From Vibrio sp. 10N.286.49.B3 (GTDB lineage: Bacteria > Pseudomonadota > Gammaproteobacteria > Enterobacterales > Vibrionaceae): DNA of 64,000 bases. The notes under the pieces are model-generated. The model saw only the letters and a program-made list of their open reading frames with translations. It did not search any database and was not told where the DNA came from. The stretch lies in contig NZ_MCUV01000013.1 of NCBI RefSeq assembly GCF_002873395.1, positions 1 through 64,000 of the forward strand, in the 5' to 3' direction. Numbering within the stretch: the first letter of the stretch is position 1; the number at the start of each line of letters is the position of its first letter. The translations under genes were made by a program, and so were the position numbers. Of this stretch, positions 16,721 through 25,416 are shown in pieces.

Positions 16721-17383
16721 TTATGAAAAAAGTTGTTGGAAGTTAATTGTTTGCTTCTTGATAGGGCCAAGTTGCAATGAGGACTTAATATGCACAAGGT
16801 GTTTCTCCATCCACACTGTTGCTTGCTGTATATTGTTATCATCAAGTAAGTTAATTAGTTCAACATGATCACCACAATCACAACTCACACTATGTCGAGT
16901 TCCGTAAGCGGCAATAATTAAAGACGATCGATAACATAGCTGTTCAATAAATTCTGCCATGACTGAGTTACCGGACAGGTGAGCTAATTCATAGTGAAAC
17001 TGCGCTGTTAATTGTATTAATGCGGCTTGATCTTGGTTTTTTGCTGCTAATTTTTCTTCTTCAACCATATTTCTAAAGTGAACAGAGTTAGCTGAAGTCC
17101 AGTTATCACTAATACTTTTAACCAATAAAGGTTCTAGCATAATGCGGCTTTGTAATACTTCTTCGGCCTCTTTTATGCTCGGATTATTTACATGCGCACC
17201 TTTGTTCGGCTCGATGCTTACAATTCTTTCGAGAGCCAATCGTTGTAAAACCTTGCGAATAGTTGTTCTGCTTTTGCCAAATGCTTCAGAAAGTTTATCT
17301 TCTGGAAGTCGTGTCCCTGGGGGTAACTGATGTTCGACAATCGATTTCAGTATTTTTTGATATATCTTGTCATCCGTTAACAT
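16721..17383 (-). CDS. GntR/FCD-family regulator of the allantoin genes (HpxS-like)
   Basis: 220 residues. The winged helix (LSEAFGKSRTTIRKVLQRLALERIVSIEPNKGAHV, about 29-63) is followed by an all-helical FCD ligand domain with metal-binding histidines, for example QFHYELAHLSGN. It is the first gene of the racemase/allantoinase operon and divergent from the NCS1 permease. Matching TTGTATACAA palindromes in front of both transcripts are the probable operators. Klebsiella hpxS, also a GntR regulator beside the racemase and allantoinase genes, is the closest parallel. The effector is presumably allantoin or a derivative (inference). Confidence 0.85.
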   Translation of the reverse strand: MLTDDKIYQKILKSIVEHQLPPGTRLPEDKLSEAFGKSRTTIRKVLQRLALERIVSIEPNKGAHVNNPSIKEAEEVLQSRIMLEPLLVKSISDNWTSANSVHFRNMVEEEKLAAKNQDQAALIQLTAQFHYELAHLSGNSVMAEFIEQLCYRSSLIIAAYGTRHSVSCDCGDHVELINLLDDNNIQQATVWMEKHLVHIKSSLQLGPIKKQTINFQQLFS

Positions 17384-17404
17384 AATCGTTCTTTGCTTCC
17401 TTAT

Positions 17405-17414
17405 TTGTATACAA
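17405..17414. promoter_or_regulatory. Putative GntR/FCD operator before the regulator gene
   Basis: TTGTATACAA, a perfect 10-base palindrome of the type bound by FCD-subfamily regulators, 22 bases upstream of the regulator start. A degenerate copy (ATGTATACCG) lies at 17429-17438. The identical palindrome recurs before the permease gene. Confidence 0.6.
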
Positions 17415-17635
17415 TATAAAGATGCAAAATGTATACCGTTTAATTTACGTATGTATTGGTGGTTATAGCGAAAGAAATAGTGCTAATCATAAGAATTGAT
17501 GCACTTTATTGATCCAATCTGCATATATATAGTGCAAATCGTAACAGTTATAAAAAATACAAATCGAGACTATTGCTTTAAATATAAGGTGTAAGTAGTG
17601 GTTTGTATTTGTGGCTCGTTAATTGCAAACTTTAA

Positions 17636-17645
17636 TTGTATACAA
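17636..17645. promoter_or_regulatory. Putative GntR/FCD operator before the NCS1 permease gene
   Basis: TTGTATACAA again, here extended to the 14-base palindrome AATTGTATACAATT (17634-17647), 28 bases before the permease ATG at 17674. Its position would block RNA polymerase, suggesting repression relieved by a pathway ligand. Confidence 0.65.
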
Positions 17646-17673
17646 TTTACGAATGGAAGAGTCGAGGTATATT

Positions 17674-19113
17674 ATGAAGGAAGCATTATCAGTCAGTCCT
17701 AGGTTAAGTAACGAAGATTTAGCACCAGAGAAAGAGCAAAAGTGGGGTTGGTATAGTATCTTTGCTTTTTGGATGTCGGATGTACATAGCGTTGGTGGAT
17801 ACGTATTTGCAGCTAGCTTATTCGCTTTGGGTTTAAACGGTATTCAAGTTTTTATTAGCTTGATTGCAGGGATTTCAATAGTTTTATTATTTGCTAACTT
17901 GATGGGAAAACCTGGGCAAAAAACAGGTGCACCATTTCCAGTTATAGCTCGTATGTCTTTTGGTGTATTTGGCGCTAATATTCCGGCTGTTATTCGAGGT
18001 TTAATTGCAGTGGTTTGGTATGGTATTCAAACCTACCTTGCTTCAAGTGCCTTTATTATTTTGATTCTCTATTTTTTCCCGAGTATGGCAACGTTAGCCG
18101 ACTCAGAATTTTTAGGGCTATCTCATTTAGGTTGGGTTGGTTTTAGCTCAATGTGGCTGTTGCAGGCGGTTATATTTCTCTTTGGTATGGATATGATTCG
18201 TAAGGTTATTGATTGGTCTGGCCCTGCTATTTACCTGGCGATGTTTGCACTTTGTATTTACTTAATCAACTTAGCGGGTTGGGAAAATATGAGGCTTAAT
18301 TTAAGCTCACAAACGCTAATTGGTTGGGATGCGGTTATCCAGATGATTATTGCCACCTCATTGGTAGCGGGTTATTTTGCAGGTCCAACGCTTAACTTTA
18401 GTGACTTTTCTCGCTACTGTGTTAGTTATAAAGATCTGAAAAAAGGTAACTTTTGGGGGCTACCTGTTAACTTTATCCTCTTCTCTATATTTAGTGTTTT
18501 AATTGTTTCGGCTTCGATTCCAGTCTTTGGTGAGATGATTACCGATCCTGTTGAAACGGTTAAACGTTTAGATTCTGGTTTGATTACTGTATTAGGTGCT
18601 CTTACTTTTATCTTTGCCACCGTGGGCATTAATATTGTTGCTAACTTCGTTGCTCCTGCTTTTGATTTTTCTAATGTATCACCACAAAAGATAAGTTTTA
18701 AAACTGGTGGGTTTATCGCAGCATTTGGATCGGTTCTTCTAACACCTTGGAATTTATTCAATAATCCAGAAGTCATTCATTATACTGTGGATGTGTTAGC
18801 TGCAATGATCGGTCCTTTATATGGCATTATTATTGTTGATTATTACTTTATTAAGAAAGGTCAAGTTGATGTTGATTCTCTATATACAGAATCATCAAAG
18901 GGACTTTACTGGTATGATAATGGTTTTAATATGAAGAGTATTTATGCACTAGGGTTTGCCGGCATAGTTGCAATATTTGCTACTTTTATTTTCACTGGTC
19001 TTGCTAATTTCGCATTATTTATTGGTGGCTTTACAGCAGCATTTGTTTATCGCTTTCTGATGAAGTCAGAAGAAAGAAAGGTAATGTATAATAAAGTAAG
19101 TTCAATTAATTAG
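17674..19113 (+). CDS. NCS1-family nucleobase/allantoin permease
   Basis: 479 residues from ATG 17674 (GAGGTAT upstream); a longer frame would start inside the operator. About twelve membrane segments. NCS1 signatures include WMSDVHSVGGYVFAASLF near TM1, GKPGQKTGAPFPVIARMSFGVFGANIPA, GPTLNFSDFSRYC, and a PLYGIIIVDYY segment. NCS1 proteins are Na+- or H+-coupled importers of allantoin, hydantoins, uracil or cytosine. Divergence from the allantoin regulator and the shared operator make allantoin the probable cargo. A hairpin terminator follows. Confidence 0.85.
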   Translation: MKEALSVSPRLSNEDLAPEKEQKWGWYSIFAFWMSDVHSVGGYVFAASLFALGLNGIQVFISLIAGISIVLLFANLMGKPGQKTGAPFPVIARMSFGVFGANIPAVIRGLIAVVWYGIQTYLASSAFIILILYFFPSMATLADSEFLGLSHLGWVGFSSMWLLQAVIFLFGMDMIRKVIDWSGPAIYLAMFALCIYLINLAGWENMRLNLSSQTLIGWDAVIQMIIATSLVAGYFAGPTLNFSDFSRYCVSYKDLKKGNFWGLPVNFILFSIFSVLIVSASIPVFGEMITDPVETVKRLDSGLITVLGALTFIFATVGINIVANFVAPAFDFSNVSPQKISFKTGGFIAAFGSVLLTPWNLFNNPEVIHYTVDVLAAMIGPLYGIIIVDYYFIKKGQVDVDSLYTESSKGLYWYDNGFNMKSIYALGFAGIVAIFATFIFTGLANFALFIGGFTAAFVYRFLMKSEERKVMYNKVSSIN

Positions 19114-19182
19114 GCATAAGTTATAGTAACATAAAGGTATGTAATAAGGCATTGTACTCCAATGCATGTTTATTCCTTCGTG

Positions 19183-19371
19183 TTAACTGAAAACAATGAG
19201 GCTAGATAAAGCCTCATTGTTTAGTATTATTGTCGTTACAGGGATAGTGATAAACAACAAGCCTAGTTCAAATAAAATAACATGGAGAATACGTAAACTC
19301 AGTGAGCGTTTTACTTTGCCACCAGTAGCAATTCGATCAAAAAACCAGTTTAAATAAACAGCTATTCGCAT
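19183..19371 (-). pseudogene. Remnant of a PACE-family (chlorhexidine) efflux transporter
   Basis: A 62-codon minus-strand frame reads NWFFDRIATGGKVKRS and then SLRILHVILFELGLLFITIP, which resembles the junction between the two BTP repeats of PACE transporters: end of the first repeat, then R-x-x-H-x-x-x-F-E at the start of the second. Full proteins are about 150 residues with four membrane segments. Here an in-frame stop lies just upstream, and the 3' end runs into the permease terminator, so only a quarter to a third survives. Probably non-functional. Confidence 0.45.
19191..19222 (+). terminator. Terminator downstream of the NCS1 permease
   Basis: Inverted repeat AAACAATGAGGCT / AGCCTCATTGTTT with a six-base loop, lying 78 bases after the permease stop. 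It overlaps the 3' end of the PACE remnant. It is nearly symmetrical and could work in both directions. Confidence 0.7.
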
Positions 19372-19545
19372 TACCGGTTACCCATGATTTTGATGGTTGG
19401 TTAACAACGGCAGGATCTTCAAAACACATTGGGTTTGGTTATTGATGGGGAGAAGAAATGAGACATGTATAGGTTAATAAGTTCCAGACGCATTAAATAT
19501 ACGGAATGCGCCTGAGAACAAACAGCCTTTAGTGATCATTGATCA

Positions 19546-20316
19546 TTATTGTTTTTTTATCGGCAACCAAGTCATTACGGCTTGTTTAAAGCTTGGACGT
19601 TCGATAATAGCGTTTTTCCATTTGGCAAGGTTGATATAATTGTCAAAAGGATAATTGGCAGCTTTCAATACCACTAATTGAGGGATCCAAGTTATATCAG
19701 CAAGAGAGAAATCATCACCTGCAAGCCAATCATTATTTGCCAGTCGTTGATCCATTTTCTCAAAACATGCATTAATTACTGTCGTAGCATTAGCGAGATC
19801 TTCAGCAGAGAATCCATTACTAGAGTTAAAGCGCTCATGGAATTCGAGTAAAGCCGTATCAAAGGTTTGCTTTTGGCGGTACTCCGTCATTACCTCATCT
19901 GAACGCTTCATTTTTTGTGAATTACCCATTTTGCCATACATATAGGTCTTGATTGATAGGTGATTATCTCTTGCTAAATACATCCAGTCATACATTTCTT
20001 GTTGCTCGTTCTCTTCATTTGGACGAAGCGATCCTAGTGTGAATTTTTTATCGAGATAGTCAATGATATCTGCTGAGTCGATGATGACAATGCCATCGTC
20101 CACTAAGGTCGGAACGACTGCATTGGGATTAATTCCGAAATATTCTTCAGTTAGATTTTCCCCTTTTTGTAAATCAATTAAATGGCTTGTCCACTCTAAT
20201 CCTTTTTCTTCGAGAGCAATTCTTACGCGCATAGAGCAATTTGAAAAGCCGGTATGGTAAAGGTGTAATCCCTTTAATTTTTCTACTGATTTATTTGTTG
20301 GTTTAATAATTGGCAT
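19546..20316 (-). CDS. Glutathione S-transferase family protein
   Basis: 256 residues. The N-terminal thioredoxin-like domain contains YHTGFSNCSMRVRIALEEKGLEW (about 20-42), with Ser/Cys at the position that activates glutathione, and VPTLVDDGIVIIDSADIIDYL, the substrate-binding loop. The helical domain carries the N-capping LADITWIPQLVVL motif. The ATG follows AAGGTGA. The DUF3861 gene lies 37 bases upstream on the same strand, so they likely share the promoter region at 20690-20742. Substrate unknown. Confidence 0.85.
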   Translation of the reverse strand: MPIIKPTNKSVEKLKGLHLYHTGFSNCSMRVRIALEEKGLEWTSHLIDLQKGENLTEEYFGINPNAVVPTLVDDGIVIIDSADIIDYLDKKFTLGSLRPNEENEQQEMYDWMYLARDNHLSIKTYMYGKMGNSQKMKRSDEVMTEYRQKQTFDTALLEFHERFNSSNGFSAEDLANATTVINACFEKMDQRLANNDWLAGDDFSLADITWIPQLVVLKAANYPFDNYINLAKWKNAIIERPSFKQAVMTWLPIKKQ

Positions 20317-20353
20317 AGTGTCACCTTATTGCTGAATACTGGTTAATAATTTT

Positions 20354-20671
20354 CTAGCTCTCTTTTACAGTATTTTTAACTGTACCTTTTAGGTTAATCA
20401 TAAATGCTTTGAAATGCGGCATAAAATCACTAAATAGTGGGTGTTTGCGGTTTTTCATCATAATCGGACCAAGTAAGCGTAATGCGACACCTAACTTGGT
20501 CGCTTCTGCTTTTTCTAACCCACTGCCTTGTTGCAATTTATCGACAACATCAAAAATATTTTCTCGATCCTGTGTTTCAAACTGTAGCGTTTTGATCTTG
20601 TCAGATTCAGTTCCATTAACTTTTTCAATAGTAATGCGGTAAGTATTTTCTTTTTTAAATAATGTTTTCAT
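20354..20671 (-). CDS. DUF3861 family protein
   Basis: 105 residues from the ATG at 20671; an in-frame TTG four codons earlier is less likely. TYRITIEKVNG, then LQFETQDRENIFDVVDKLQQ, then EATKLGVALRLLGPIMMKNRKHPLF match DUF3861, small cytosolic proteins of unknown function. It is co-directional with the glutathione transferase gene. The palindromic repeats immediately upstream suggest this pair is controlled together. Confidence 0.75.
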   Translation of the reverse strand: MKTLFKKENTYRITIEKVNGTESDKIKTLQFETQDRENIFDVVDKLQQGSGLEKAEATKLGVALRLLGPIMMKNRKHPLFSDFMPHFKAFMINLKGTVKNTVKES

Positions 20672-20689
20672 GTTAAATTCCAATTGCTA

Positions 20690-20742
20690 ATATAGTTGAT
20701 TGAGTCAACTATATTATTGGTTGTAGTTGCCTTTGTCAACTA
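20690..20742. promoter_or_regulatory. Tandem dyads, candidate operator for the DUF3861-GST unit
   Basis: ATATAGTTGA and TCAACTATAT form a perfect 10-base inverted repeat with a five-base spacer (20690-20714). A second, shorter dyad TAGTTG / CAACTA follows at 20724-20742. The 18-base string GTCAACTATATTATTGGT occurs twice, at 20704 and 20735. Repeated TAGTTG/CAACTA half-sites directly upstream of the start are typical of MarR- or HxlR-type repressor sites. No such regulator gene is adjacent. Confidence 0.5.
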
Positions 20743-20843
20743 TATTATTGGTGTTAAAGTAATCAAAAAAGGAGAGAGATACGTATAAATGGCAGTAATT
20801 AGTTAAGATAACAGGTTATTTTTAATGATCTGAGGCAGGTGGC

Positions 20844-21008
20844 ATGCATAAAAAAAAGTATTTACCGAGCAAGTTATGTCCAGTTTGTCAGCAATATTTT
20901 GTATGGCGTAAGAAATGGCAACGCGATTGGGAGCAGGTTACCTATTGCTCAGAGCGTTGCCGGCGACATAAAAAAGTGGTTACGGTGAGCGTTGAATACT
21001 TAGAATGA
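20844..21008 (+). CDS. DUF2256 family zinc-finger-like protein
   Basis: 54 residues. LPSKLCPVCQQYFVWRKKW followed by YCSERCRR gives the C-x2-C ... C-x3-C pattern of DUF2256, a short protein found next to photolyase/cryptochrome genes in many marine bacteria. It is convergent with the CRY-DASH gene, nine bases apart. The four cysteines should bind zinc. Function unknown. Confidence 0.85.
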   Translation: MHKKKYLPSKLCPVCQQYFVWRKKWQRDWEQVTYCSERCRRHKKVVTVSVEYLE

Positions 21009-21017
21009 TTCGTGTTT

Positions 21018-22322
21018 TTAACGGTTATAATGAACCTGTTTACCATGGTCTAGAGCTAGTTTATCTTGACAGTTTAACCACTTATTAATAAATAGATGCT
21101 CAGGGTCATACATTTCGGTTTGCTTGGCTAAATCAAAATACTTACTGATATTACTACTTTCTCCAGCAATATATGCCCAATTTCCCCAATTGGATGCTAC
21201 ATCATAGTCGATCAGTTGGCTTTCAAAATAGGCAGCACCGTAATGCCAATCAATCCCTAGTTCGTGGATCAAACAGCTTGCAACTAACTGTCTACCTCGA
21301 TTAGACATATAGCCGGTCGCATTGAGTTGGCGCATACAAGCATCAACAATCGGATAGCCAGTATTGCCACTCTTCCATTTTGAAAAAGATTGTACCGATG
21401 CTTTTGATGGGGGTGGGATTGTTGAAGTGGATGAATGAAAGAGTTGCTTGCCTTGTTGTAAGGCTTTCCAATAAAAATACTCTCGCCATAGTAACTCGAA
21501 AAAAATCCAGTAGGTTGAATCGTTCGCACCATGGTGGCGTTCATATTGACATAGATATTGATAAACAGTCCGTGGTGATAAACAGCCTTGTGCTAACCAT
21601 AAAGAAAACTTGGTCGAGTCATTAAATCCATCAAGTTTATTACGTGTTTTTTTATAGTTACTAGCAAAAGTATGCGAGAAATATTGGTTAAGGTGATGCA
21701 CGCCAGCCTGTTCGCCGCCTTGATAATATGAAGAGTCATCGTGATGAACAGGCAGTAGCGCATGGTTGGGAATAAATAATTTTACTGGTGCTGGCGGTAG
21801 TGAGCGTAAGCTTGTTATTGGTGGTTGAATCGGTAGATGCTCGACTTGTTTGCGAAACTGACTAAACGACGATGGTAAAGAAGAAAGATCAAAGGGGAGG
21901 CCGTTTCTATCAAAAAGTGTTGTCGTATAGGCTTGAGTAAATGTGGTATGAGGGAAGTCATTTTTCAGGTGACTAATTAAGCTATTTTCACTATCGCCTG
22001 ATGATTGTGAAGAAAAAAAGTGAGTGATGCTGTTTTCAGTAATACATTGATTTAAAACCTCATAATAATCACCTCGAACAACAAATAAATGTTGGCCTCG
22101 TTGTGATAACTGGTGATTCAGATCTTGGCATGATTGTGAGATGAATTGTTGTTGATGTGTACCAAGGTGGCTCTCTGATGAATACTTAATAACGTAACCA
22201 GATAGCTCAGGGAAAATAAAAAGACAAATGAGTTCATCGACTTGTTGGCTTGCTTGTTCAAGTAACGAGTTATCATTTACTCTTAGATCATTCGTAAAGT
22301 AGTAGAGACCAATTTTCTTCAT
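21018..22322 (-). CDS. DASH-family cryptochrome / photolyase-like flavoprotein
   Basis: 434 residues from ATG 22322 (a GTG three codons upstream is an alternative). The N-terminal Rossmann domain starts KKIGLYYFTNDLRVNDNSLL. The FAD domain shows TGYMSNRGRQLVASCLIHELGIDWHYGAAYFESQLIDYDVASNWGNWAYIAG-type segments, of which MSNRGRQ and SNWGNW are CRY-DASH hallmarks. DASH proteins bind FAD and an antenna folate and repair cyclobutane dimers in single-stranded DNA or act in light sensing. The DUF2256 neighbour is the usual companion. Confidence 0.9.
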   Translation of the reverse strand: MKKIGLYYFTNDLRVNDNSLLEQASQQVDELICLFIFPELSGYVIKYSSESHLGTHQQQFISQSCQDLNHQLSQRGQHLFVVRGDYYEVLNQCITENSITHFFSSQSSGDSENSLISHLKNDFPHTTFTQAYTTTLFDRNGLPFDLSSLPSSFSQFRKQVEHLPIQPPITSLRSLPPAPVKLFIPNHALLPVHHDDSSYYQGGEQAGVHHLNQYFSHTFASNYKKTRNKLDGFNDSTKFSLWLAQGCLSPRTVYQYLCQYERHHGANDSTYWIFFELLWREYFYWKALQQGKQLFHSSTSTIPPPSKASVQSFSKWKSGNTGYPIVDACMRQLNATGYMSNRGRQLVASCLIHELGIDWHYGAAYFESQLIDYDVASNWGNWAYIAGESSNISKYFDLAKQTEMYDPEHLFINKWLNCQDKLALDHGKQVHYNR

Positions 22323-22430
22323 TGTTAACACCCATATTATTTAGCACATATCTATCACTCATCTATCTACGGGAAGTGAAAAGAAAAGTTCATTATGGGT
22401 GCGTTATCTTTTTTTAAAGGCGCTGTGATT

Positions 22431-23285
22431 TCATCGCTCATCTGAGTATGAACTAATTAAGCTATCAAATCTTGGGTTACCGTGGAGACCTTCTAGATCC
22501 GGCTCTGTATCGATTAGGTCTCTAATGGATGGACTGGTTTCTATGGCAAATTCGAGATCTTCAATCGCTTGTTCTTCTACGCCTAAACGAGAATAGGCAC
22601 ACGCTCTTTGGTAGAGGGCTGGACCATTGGTGTTATCGAGCTCAAGAACTCGGTTACATAAGCTGAGTGCCCAGTTGTACTCATTGATCTCCATAGCTGC
22701 ATCGGCCTTGTATGTGAAGGCTTCAAGATCACCAGGGCGAATGGACAATATCTCATCATACACATCTATTTTTTGTTCAGCGGTAGGCATACTTTGCGCT
22801 CGTAGCCATAAGTTATGGATCTCATTGATTTTTTCAATTTCTTTGTTGTTTTCACTGATGATACGAGTTTTCCGTTTTAAATCACGCTCTAATGCACTGA
22901 ACTTTTTCTCATAATCTTTAGCAATACCATCCAGACGTTTATCGGCAATTTCAGTTGCGTTATTTTTAAATTCTCGCAGTGATTGCCAACCAACGAAAGC
23001 GATGAGGGAAGCCACACCAGCAATAATGTAGAAAAAATAGGTAACAGTAACATTGGCGTAATTTAATGACTTATCAGCAACAGAGAGTTCTCTATCGGTC
23101 ATATCTATAACCAGTTTCTTTTCTAGGTTTTGATAATCTTGTCGTAACGATTTAAGTTCATCCAAAATGTACCTTTCCATAAGAGGTCTATCGAGCATAT
23201 CCGTTTTTGAATACGCCACTGGTTCTGTCTCTGCGAAGGTGTAAGGAGAGATGAGTAATGCAAAGAAGATAAGATATTTGTACAT
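22431..23285 (-). CDS. Membrane-anchored TPR-repeat protein with signal peptide
   Basis: 284 residues from the ATG at 23285, which places a signal peptide (MYKYLIFFALLISPYTFA) at the N-terminus. One membrane segment follows (VTYFFYIIAGVASLIAFVGW, about 80-100), then a charged coiled coil (about 105-160), then two to three TPR units (DVYDEILSIRPGDLEAFTYKADA, ALSLCNRVLELDNTNGPALYQRA, AIEDLEFAIETSP). It ends LHGNPRFDSLI, a common TPR C-terminus. Probably a protein-interaction scaffold at the inner membrane. Partners unknown. Confidence 0.7.
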   Translation of the reverse strand: MYKYLIFFALLISPYTFAETEPVAYSKTDMLDRPLMERYILDELKSLRQDYQNLEKKLVIDMTDRELSVADKSLNYANVTVTYFFYIIAGVASLIAFVGWQSLREFKNNATEIADKRLDGIAKDYEKKFSALERDLKRKTRIISENNKEIEKINEIHNLWLRAQSMPTAEQKIDVYDEILSIRPGDLEAFTYKADAAMEINEYNWALSLCNRVLELDNTNGPALYQRACAYSRLGVEEQAIEDLEFAIETSPSIRDLIDTEPDLEGLHGNPRFDSLISSYSDER

Positions 23286-23625
23286 CGGTAACCTGTTAAA
23301 TTCATTGTTTTTATAAGTGTAGCACTGATAAAAATAATGGAGAAATTTGTAGCCATGCATTATGAAAATTAAGATTGAAGGGCAGTTTTTACCTAAATTA
23401 GCATGTAAGTTTCTATTTAAATATTAGTTGCATTATTACAATCTTTGCTTGCCAATGGCTGCCACGTAGTTTGTTCTTGTTGATTATTATCTGCAAATGT
23501 TTTTTATGTACAGCGTTCATTGTTTTTGATGATGTTTAAATTTGATAGCACACTGGAACTAATATTATTCAGCATATCTATACATAAACTATAATACAGA
23601 GAATAATTGTTATTCTGGAGTGGTT

Positions 23626-24225
23626 ATGACTTCTATTTATGAAACCGAAAAAATGCGAGTTGAGATTGGCGAAGACTATGTAAAAAAACAATTTAAGTCA
23701 TTTCCTGGCTCGAAAAAGCGTTTTAAATGTGAAAAAGAGGCATTAAGCCGATTAGCCGGTGTAGAAGGTTTTCCTCAACTTATTAGTGCAAATAGTAGCA
23801 TTGTTGTGATGAGTCGATTAAATGGTGATAACCAAAAGAAGCTATCGGATTCAGCACTTAGAGATCTGCGATTACTCGTTGAGAAAATGCTAGAGTCGGG
23901 TGTCGCTAGACATTCTTTGCCAGAACGGGATTTATTAATCGATAATGATACGGTTTCAATGGTTGATTTTGAGCGAGTTACTTTGCGTCATTTTCGCTGG
24001 TCACCTAGTTGGCTTATTGCTAAGAAAGTGACACGTTTTAATCTATTGAGATTTATATCCAATCACAATATTTTGTTGTTATCGGATAAAGAAACGAAGG
24101 AATTAAAGCGATTTACGGATTTAAGAGCTAAGTTACAAAAGCTAAAAAAAATTCGCTCAATAAGAAACTTATGGCGCCCTAAACATCAATTAAAGCCAGG
24201 TTATACGAAAAAATTTAAAAGATAA
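23626..24225 (+). CDS. Small protein-kinase-like (LPS-kinase/RIO-type) protein
   Basis: 199 residues from ATG 23626, five bases after GGAG. Kinase-fold landmarks survive in short form: YVKKQF (beta-3 Lys), CEKEALSRL (alpha-C Glu), SLPERDLLID in place of the HRD loop, and VSMVDFER in place of DFG. This suits the KdkA/WaaP/Bud32-like group, usually 200-240 residues. The C-terminal 40 residues are very basic. The target is unknown; a lipopolysaccharide sugar or a small molecule is possible. It is transcribed alone. Confidence 0.6.
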   Translation: MTSIYETEKMRVEIGEDYVKKQFKSFPGSKKRFKCEKEALSRLAGVEGFPQLISANSSIVVMSRLNGDNQKKLSDSALRDLRLLVEKMLESGVARHSLPERDLLIDNDTVSMVDFERVTLRHFRWSPSWLIAKKVTRFNLLRFISNHNILLLSDKETKELKRFTDLRAKLQKLKKIRSIRNLWRPKHQLKPGYTKKFKR

Positions 24226-24395
24226 GAACGACCTTGCCTAACCGATAAAAATAAGAAGCGTTACCATAGATCGTTACCTCTCTTATCAATATTGATATTT
24301 TATCTCTCTTAAAAAGAAGAGTATTACATCAGTAATCTTTATTTATATGTACTAAACTCAGGATGTTAATTTATTAATTTTAATGAGGATTTAGC

Positions 24396-25256
24396 ATGAG
24401 CAAGGGATATGTACCACCGAAAGTGTGGGTTCATGATACCAATGGCGGTAACAAGTGGGCGAATATAAATCGTCCAGTATCAGGCTCAACGCATGAGCAA
24501 AGCTTGCCAGTGGGAGAGCATGATCTGCAGCTTTACTCCTTAGGGACGCCTAATGGACAGAAGGTGACGATTCTTTTAGAAGAGTTATTAGCATTAGGGA
24601 TCAAAGAAGCAGAGTATGATGCTTTTTTGATTAATATCGGTGAGGGTAATCAGTTTTCATCTGGTTTTGTCGGGGTTAACCCAAATTCAAAAATCCCAGC
24701 TTTAGTCGATAAATCAGGCTCTGAATCCGTCAATGTTTTTGAATCAGCCTCCATTTTGGTTCACCTCGCTGAAAAGTTTGGTCAATTTTTACCCAAAGCG
24801 GGTAGTGCTCGTACTCAGACTTTTAATTGGTTATTTTGGGCACAAGGTTCAGCTCCGTTTCTTGGTGGTGGGTTTGGTCACTTTTATGCTTATGCTGACG
24901 AGAAAATGGAATACCCAATTAACCGTTTTGCACTCGAGGCAAAGCGTCAACTTGATGTATTAGATAAACAGTTAGCTGAGCAAACCTACATTACTGGCGA
25001 TGACTACACCATTGCGGATATGGCGATTTGGCCATGGTACGGTAATTTAGTGCTTGGCAAGCTATACGATGCCGCCGAATTCTTACAAGTTGAAAGTTAT
25101 ACCAATGTGCTGCGCTGGGCAAAAATGCTTGAAGAAAGAGAAGGGGTCCAACGTGGCCGTATTATTAATCGCTCGTTTGGTGAAGCATGGGAGCAATTGC
25201 CCGAACGCCATTGTGCAGCAGATATTACCAAGGTGTTAGCACTAAAGCCGGAGTAA
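24396..25256 (+). CDS. yghU: Glutathione transferase YghU (disulfide-bond reductase)
   Basis: 286 residues, the usual YghU length. YVPPKVWVHDTNGGNKWANINRP at the N-terminus is specific to the YghU/YfcG-type nu-class enzymes. It is followed by LYSLGTPNGQKVTILLEELLALG with the catalytic Thr/Asn region and NPNSKIPALVDKSG. C-terminal helices carry DYTIADMAIWPWYG. The class binds two glutathiones and reduces disulfide bonds. Start ATG with GAGG upstream. A strong hairpin follows the stop. Confidence 0.92.
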   Translation: MSKGYVPPKVWVHDTNGGNKWANINRPVSGSTHEQSLPVGEHDLQLYSLGTPNGQKVTILLEELLALGIKEAEYDAFLINIGEGNQFSSGFVGVNPNSKIPALVDKSGSESVNVFESASILVHLAEKFGQFLPKAGSARTQTFNWLFWAQGSAPFLGGGFGHFYAYADEKMEYPINRFALEAKRQLDVLDKQLAEQTYITGDDYTIADMAIWPWYGNLVLGKLYDAAEFLQVESYTNVLRWAKMLEEREGVQRGRIINRSFGEAWEQLPERHCAADITKVLALKPE

Positions 25257-25294
25257 CAACCACTTCAAGTGACATAGGCAGACTCGCCAATATG

Positions 25295-25343
25295 CCCACA
25301 ATGAGAGCAAATTAAATGTACTAATTTGTTAATTCATTGTGGG
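25295..25343 (+). terminator. Hairpin terminator after yghU
   Basis: Nested inverted repeats: CCCACAATGA / TCATTGTGGG outside and CAAATTA / TAATTTG inside, followed by a T-rich tract (GTTTACTTTT). It lies 38 bases after the yghU stop and 73 bases before the CDF gene. Confidence 0.7.
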
Positions 25344-25416
25344 TTTACTTTTGGGGCTTGATAAAGTTTTGTTGCTAAGTATCATATGGTTAAATTATAT
25401 ATATGAGTGCTTTATT

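Noticed and set aside
16488..16868. 126-codon plus-strand open frame over the racemase/regulator junction
   Set aside because: Antisense to two well-supported genes and without a ribosome binding site or recognisable family.
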